Below, in pieces: positions 62,309 through 64,000 of a stretch of DNA of 64,000 bases (the stretch's first letter is position 1; each line of letters begins with the position of its first letter). The notes under the pieces are model-generated. The model was given only the letters and a program-made list of their open reading frames with translations. It was not told the origin of the DNA and did no database searches. A program made the position numbers and the translations under genes. The stretch lies in contig CAILNX010000043.1 of assembly GCA_903835685.1 (NCBI GenBank), positions 186,001 to 250,000 of the forward strand. The letters run 5' to 3'. The stretch is from an uncultured delta proteobacterium. Lineage in GTDB: Bacteria > Desulfobacterota > Desulfovibrionia > Desulfovibrionales > Desulfovibrionaceae.

Positions 62309-63190
62309 TTACTGGACCCGGTCCACGATGTAACGGGCCAGGGCGCGCAGGAAATCGGCCTGGACACCCTGGTAGGGGGCCAGGCATTCCAGAGCCTTGT
62401 CCCGGTATTTCTCGGCCTGCCGCTTGCTTTCCTCCAGGCCCAGGAGCTTGGGGTAGGTGGTCTTGTCGTTGCCCTGGTCGCTGCCCACGGGCTTGCCCAG
62501 GGTCTTCTCGTCGCCCACCACGTCCAGGATGTCGTCCACGATCTGGAAGGACACCCCGATGGCCCGGCCATAGCGGTCGGCCCGGCCCAGATCCTCGGCC
62601 GAGGCCCCGGCCAGGATGGCTCCGGCCAGGCAGGACACGGTGATGAGCGCCCCGGTCTTCATGGAATGCATGGTTTTCAGCTCTTCCAGGCTCACGGCGT
62701 CCTTGCCGGTGTACTGCATGTCCAGAACCTGGCCGCCGACCATGCCCCTGGCCCCGGCCGCCTCGGCCACGGCCTGGGCCGCGCTGACCACCCGCTCCGG
62801 GGGAAGCGCGGCCGAGAGCATGAGCCCGAAGGCCTCGGTGAGCAGGCCGTCGCCAGCCAGGATGGCCGTGGCCTCGTCGAACTGCTTGTGGTTGGTGGGC
62901 TTGCCCCGGCGCAGATCGTCGTTATCCATGGCCGGAAGGTCGTCGTGGATCAGGGAATAGGTGTGGATCAGCTCCAGGCTGGCCGCAAAGGGCATGGCCG
63001 CCTCGGGGTCCAGCCCGAGCAACTCGGCCCAGACCAGGACCAGGACCGGCCGCAGGCGCTTGCCCCCGGCCATGAGGCTGTAGTCCATGGCCGCCCGCAG
63101 GCGCTCGGGGATGTTGCGGTGGTTCAGACAATCAGCCAGAAAGGCCTCCACGTCCCGGGCCTTGGCTCTCAGTTCGTCCTTCACGTTCAT
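62309..63190 (-). CDS. ispA: polyprenyl synthetase (farnesyl/geranylgeranyl diphosphate synthase)
   Basis: 293 residues. First Asp-rich motif DDLPAMDNDD (DDxxxxD), second FQIVDDILD, with AGGKRLRPVLVL and the KTGALI block. Makes C15 (or C20) prenyl diphosphate from IPP and DMAPP. The residues before the first motif (LIHTYSLIH) fit short-chain products. The start overlaps the xseB stop by 3 bp. Order xseB-ispA-dxs is a known arrangement. Confidence 0.94.
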   Translation of the reverse strand: MNVKDELRAKARDVEAFLADCLNHRNIPERLRAAMDYSLMAGGKRLRPVLVLVWAELLGLDPEAAMPFAASLELIHTYSLIHDDLPAMDNDDLRRGKPTNHKQFDEATAILAGDGLLTEAFGLMLSAALPPERVVSAAQAVAEAAGARGMVGGQVLDMQYTGKDAVSLEELKTMHSMKTGALITVSCLAGAILAGASAEDLGRADRYGRAIGVSFQIVDDILDVVGDEKTLGKPVGSDQGNDKTTYPKLLGLEESKRQAEKYRDKALECLAPYQGVQADFLRALARYIVDRVQ

Positions 63191-63453
63191 GCCCCGTCCT
63201 CTCCCTCGCCGGGCGCGCGGCCCCCGGCCTCTTCGGCCCGGAAGGCCTCGAATTCCTGGATCAGCCCGTCGGCCGCCACCTTGACCTCGTTCCTGGCCTT
63301 TTTCAACTGTCCCGAGCAGGACTTGGCCAGTCCCAGGCCTTCCTTGAACAGGGCCACGCCGGACTCCAGGGGCAGGTCCCCCTGCTCCAACTGGGCCACG
63401 ATCTTTTTCAGGCGCTCCAGGTTCCGCTCGAATTCGTCCACGCGCTTGGCCAT
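63187..63453 (-). CDS. xseB: exodeoxyribonuclease VII small subunit
   Basis: 88 residues, normal size. It has the XseB helix motif FERNLERLKKIVAQLEQGD, then LPLESGVALFKEGLGLAKSC, and an acidic C-terminus. It partners XseA in degrading single-stranded DNA; xseA is not in the window. The ATG at 63453 has AGGAAG upstream and is preferred over an in-frame TTG at 63474. Confidence 0.93.
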   Translation of the reverse strand: MAKRVDEFERNLERLKKIVAQLEQGDLPLESGVALFKEGLGLAKSCSGQLKKARNEVKVAADGLIQEFEAFRAEEAGGRAPGEGEDGA

Positions 63454-63491
63454 GTTCTTCCTGCTGGATAACAAAAATTCACCGCCGGGCC

Positions 63492-64000
63492 TCAGCCCAG
63501 CAGCGGGGCCGGGTCCACCAGTCCGCCGGGCACGCGCAGGCCCAGGTGCAGATGCGGCCCCGTGGCCCTTCCGCTGGCCCCCACGGCCCCGAGCACGGTT
63601 CCGCGCCCCACTGTTTCCCCCTCTTTAACCGATATTTCCGAGAGGTGGAAGTACATGGAGAAGACCCCGCCGCCATGATCCAGGTATACGGATCGGCCCG
63701 AATAGTAGTGCTCGGCGGCCAGAACCACCTGTCCCTGGGCACAGGCCTGGACCGGCGTGCCCACTGCCCCGCGAAAATCCAGGCCCCGGTGTGGGGCCTT
63801 GGGCTTGTTGTTGAGCACCCGGCGCAGGCCGTAGGGGCTTAAAATCACGCCGTCCACGGGCCGCAAAAGGGGCAGGGTCCACAGCCTGCGCGCGCTGGCC
63901 TGGGCCAGGATGCGGGCCACGGCCTCGCGTTCGACGCGGGTGCGCTCCTCCACGGCCGGGCTCGGGGGCGTGACCATGGCCTCGGGCAGATTCAGTCTCT
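63492..64000 (-). CDS. M23 (LytM) peptidase, partial at window edge
   Basis: The frame stays open to the end of the window, so the N-terminus is missing. The C-terminal domain (LSPYGLRRVLNNKPKAPHRG, then LDFRGAVGTPVQA, HLSEISVKEGE, GPHLHLGLRV) carries the metal ligands His and Asp of HRGLDF and the HxH of PHLHLG, so it looks active. It cleaves peptidoglycan cross-links in the periplasm. A helical stretch upstream (EERTRVEREAVARILAQA) may be a coiled coil. It precedes xseB-ispA-dxs with 38 bp between. Confidence 0.9.
   Translation of the reverse strand, partial: RLNLPEAMVTPPSPAVEERTRVEREAVARILAQASARRLWTLPLLRPVDGVILSPYGLRRVLNNKPKAPHRGLDFRGAVGTPVQACAQGQVVLAAEHYYSGRSVYLDHGGGVFSMYFHLSEISVKEGETVGRGTVLGAVGASGRATGPHLHLGLRVPGGLVDPAPLLG

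Overview
The window is a densely coded, GC-rich bacterial chromosome segment. Gene content points to a sulfate-reducer-like deltaproteobacterium, probably Desulfovibrionales. The pointers are an anaerobic Ni-CO dehydrogenase cluster, a 2-oxoacid:ferredoxin oxidoreductase, an MCP-bacteriohemerythrin fusion, many c-di-GMP and chemotaxis proteins, and a GAK-type gene cluster. The taxonomic placement is inference; no rRNA or other decisive marker is present. I see no phage, transposase, integrase or CRISPR array.

Layout. 1-2.3 kb: the 3' end of an MCP-hemerythrin gene, a DUF4197 protein and a small hypothetical gene. 2.3-4.0 kb: thiM-thiE behind a TPP riboswitch. 4.2-6.9 kb: an MCP and a TPR lipoprotein. 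6.9-14.1 kb: a co-directional eight-gene cassette matching the poorly understood GAK system (XXXCH protein, PHP-like protein, amphi-Trp protein, PhoU-phosphotransferase fusion, ATP-grasp enzyme, HprK-related kinase B, CofD-like protein, second amphi-Trp protein), followed by a PlsC-GNAT fusion that may make aminolipids. 16.4-22.8 kb: two response regulators and two c-di-GMP proteins. 23.0-29.7 kb: a PHP-glycosyltransferase fusion, a DksA-like protein, a HAD protein, a CHASE2 membrane protein with a secreted partner, and a small Cys-rich protein. 30.0-34.6 kb: cooC, FAD oxidoreductase, cooF and cooS, then tRNA-Arg(CCG). 34.8-44.6 kb (minus strand): an MCP with a C-terminal sensor domain, then ferritin-korA-korB-acyl-CoA synthetase/GNAT-lptF, and a BON lipoprotein. 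44.8-52.3 kb: CgeB-like glycosyltransferases around rlmE-yebC-ruvCAB. 52.3-64 kb: a secreted NTF2-like protein, a copper ATPase, pyrR-shikimate kinase-YkgJ, an acyl-CoA ligase, two cyclic-nucleotide-binding proteins, and M23 peptidase-xseB-ispA-dxs.

Two signals stand out. The first is the GAK cassette, whose enzymes (ATP-grasp, HprK-like kinase, CofD-like transferase, APH-like kinase, PHP hydrolase) surround three small beta-rich proteins that have no obvious catalytic function and could be carriers or substrates. The second is a family of about 45-bp AT-rich units in at least eight places. Six lie 8-51 bp downstream of a stop codon in the same orientation as the gene. Three pairs form 125-155 bp inverted arrangements. 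I know of no name for this element.
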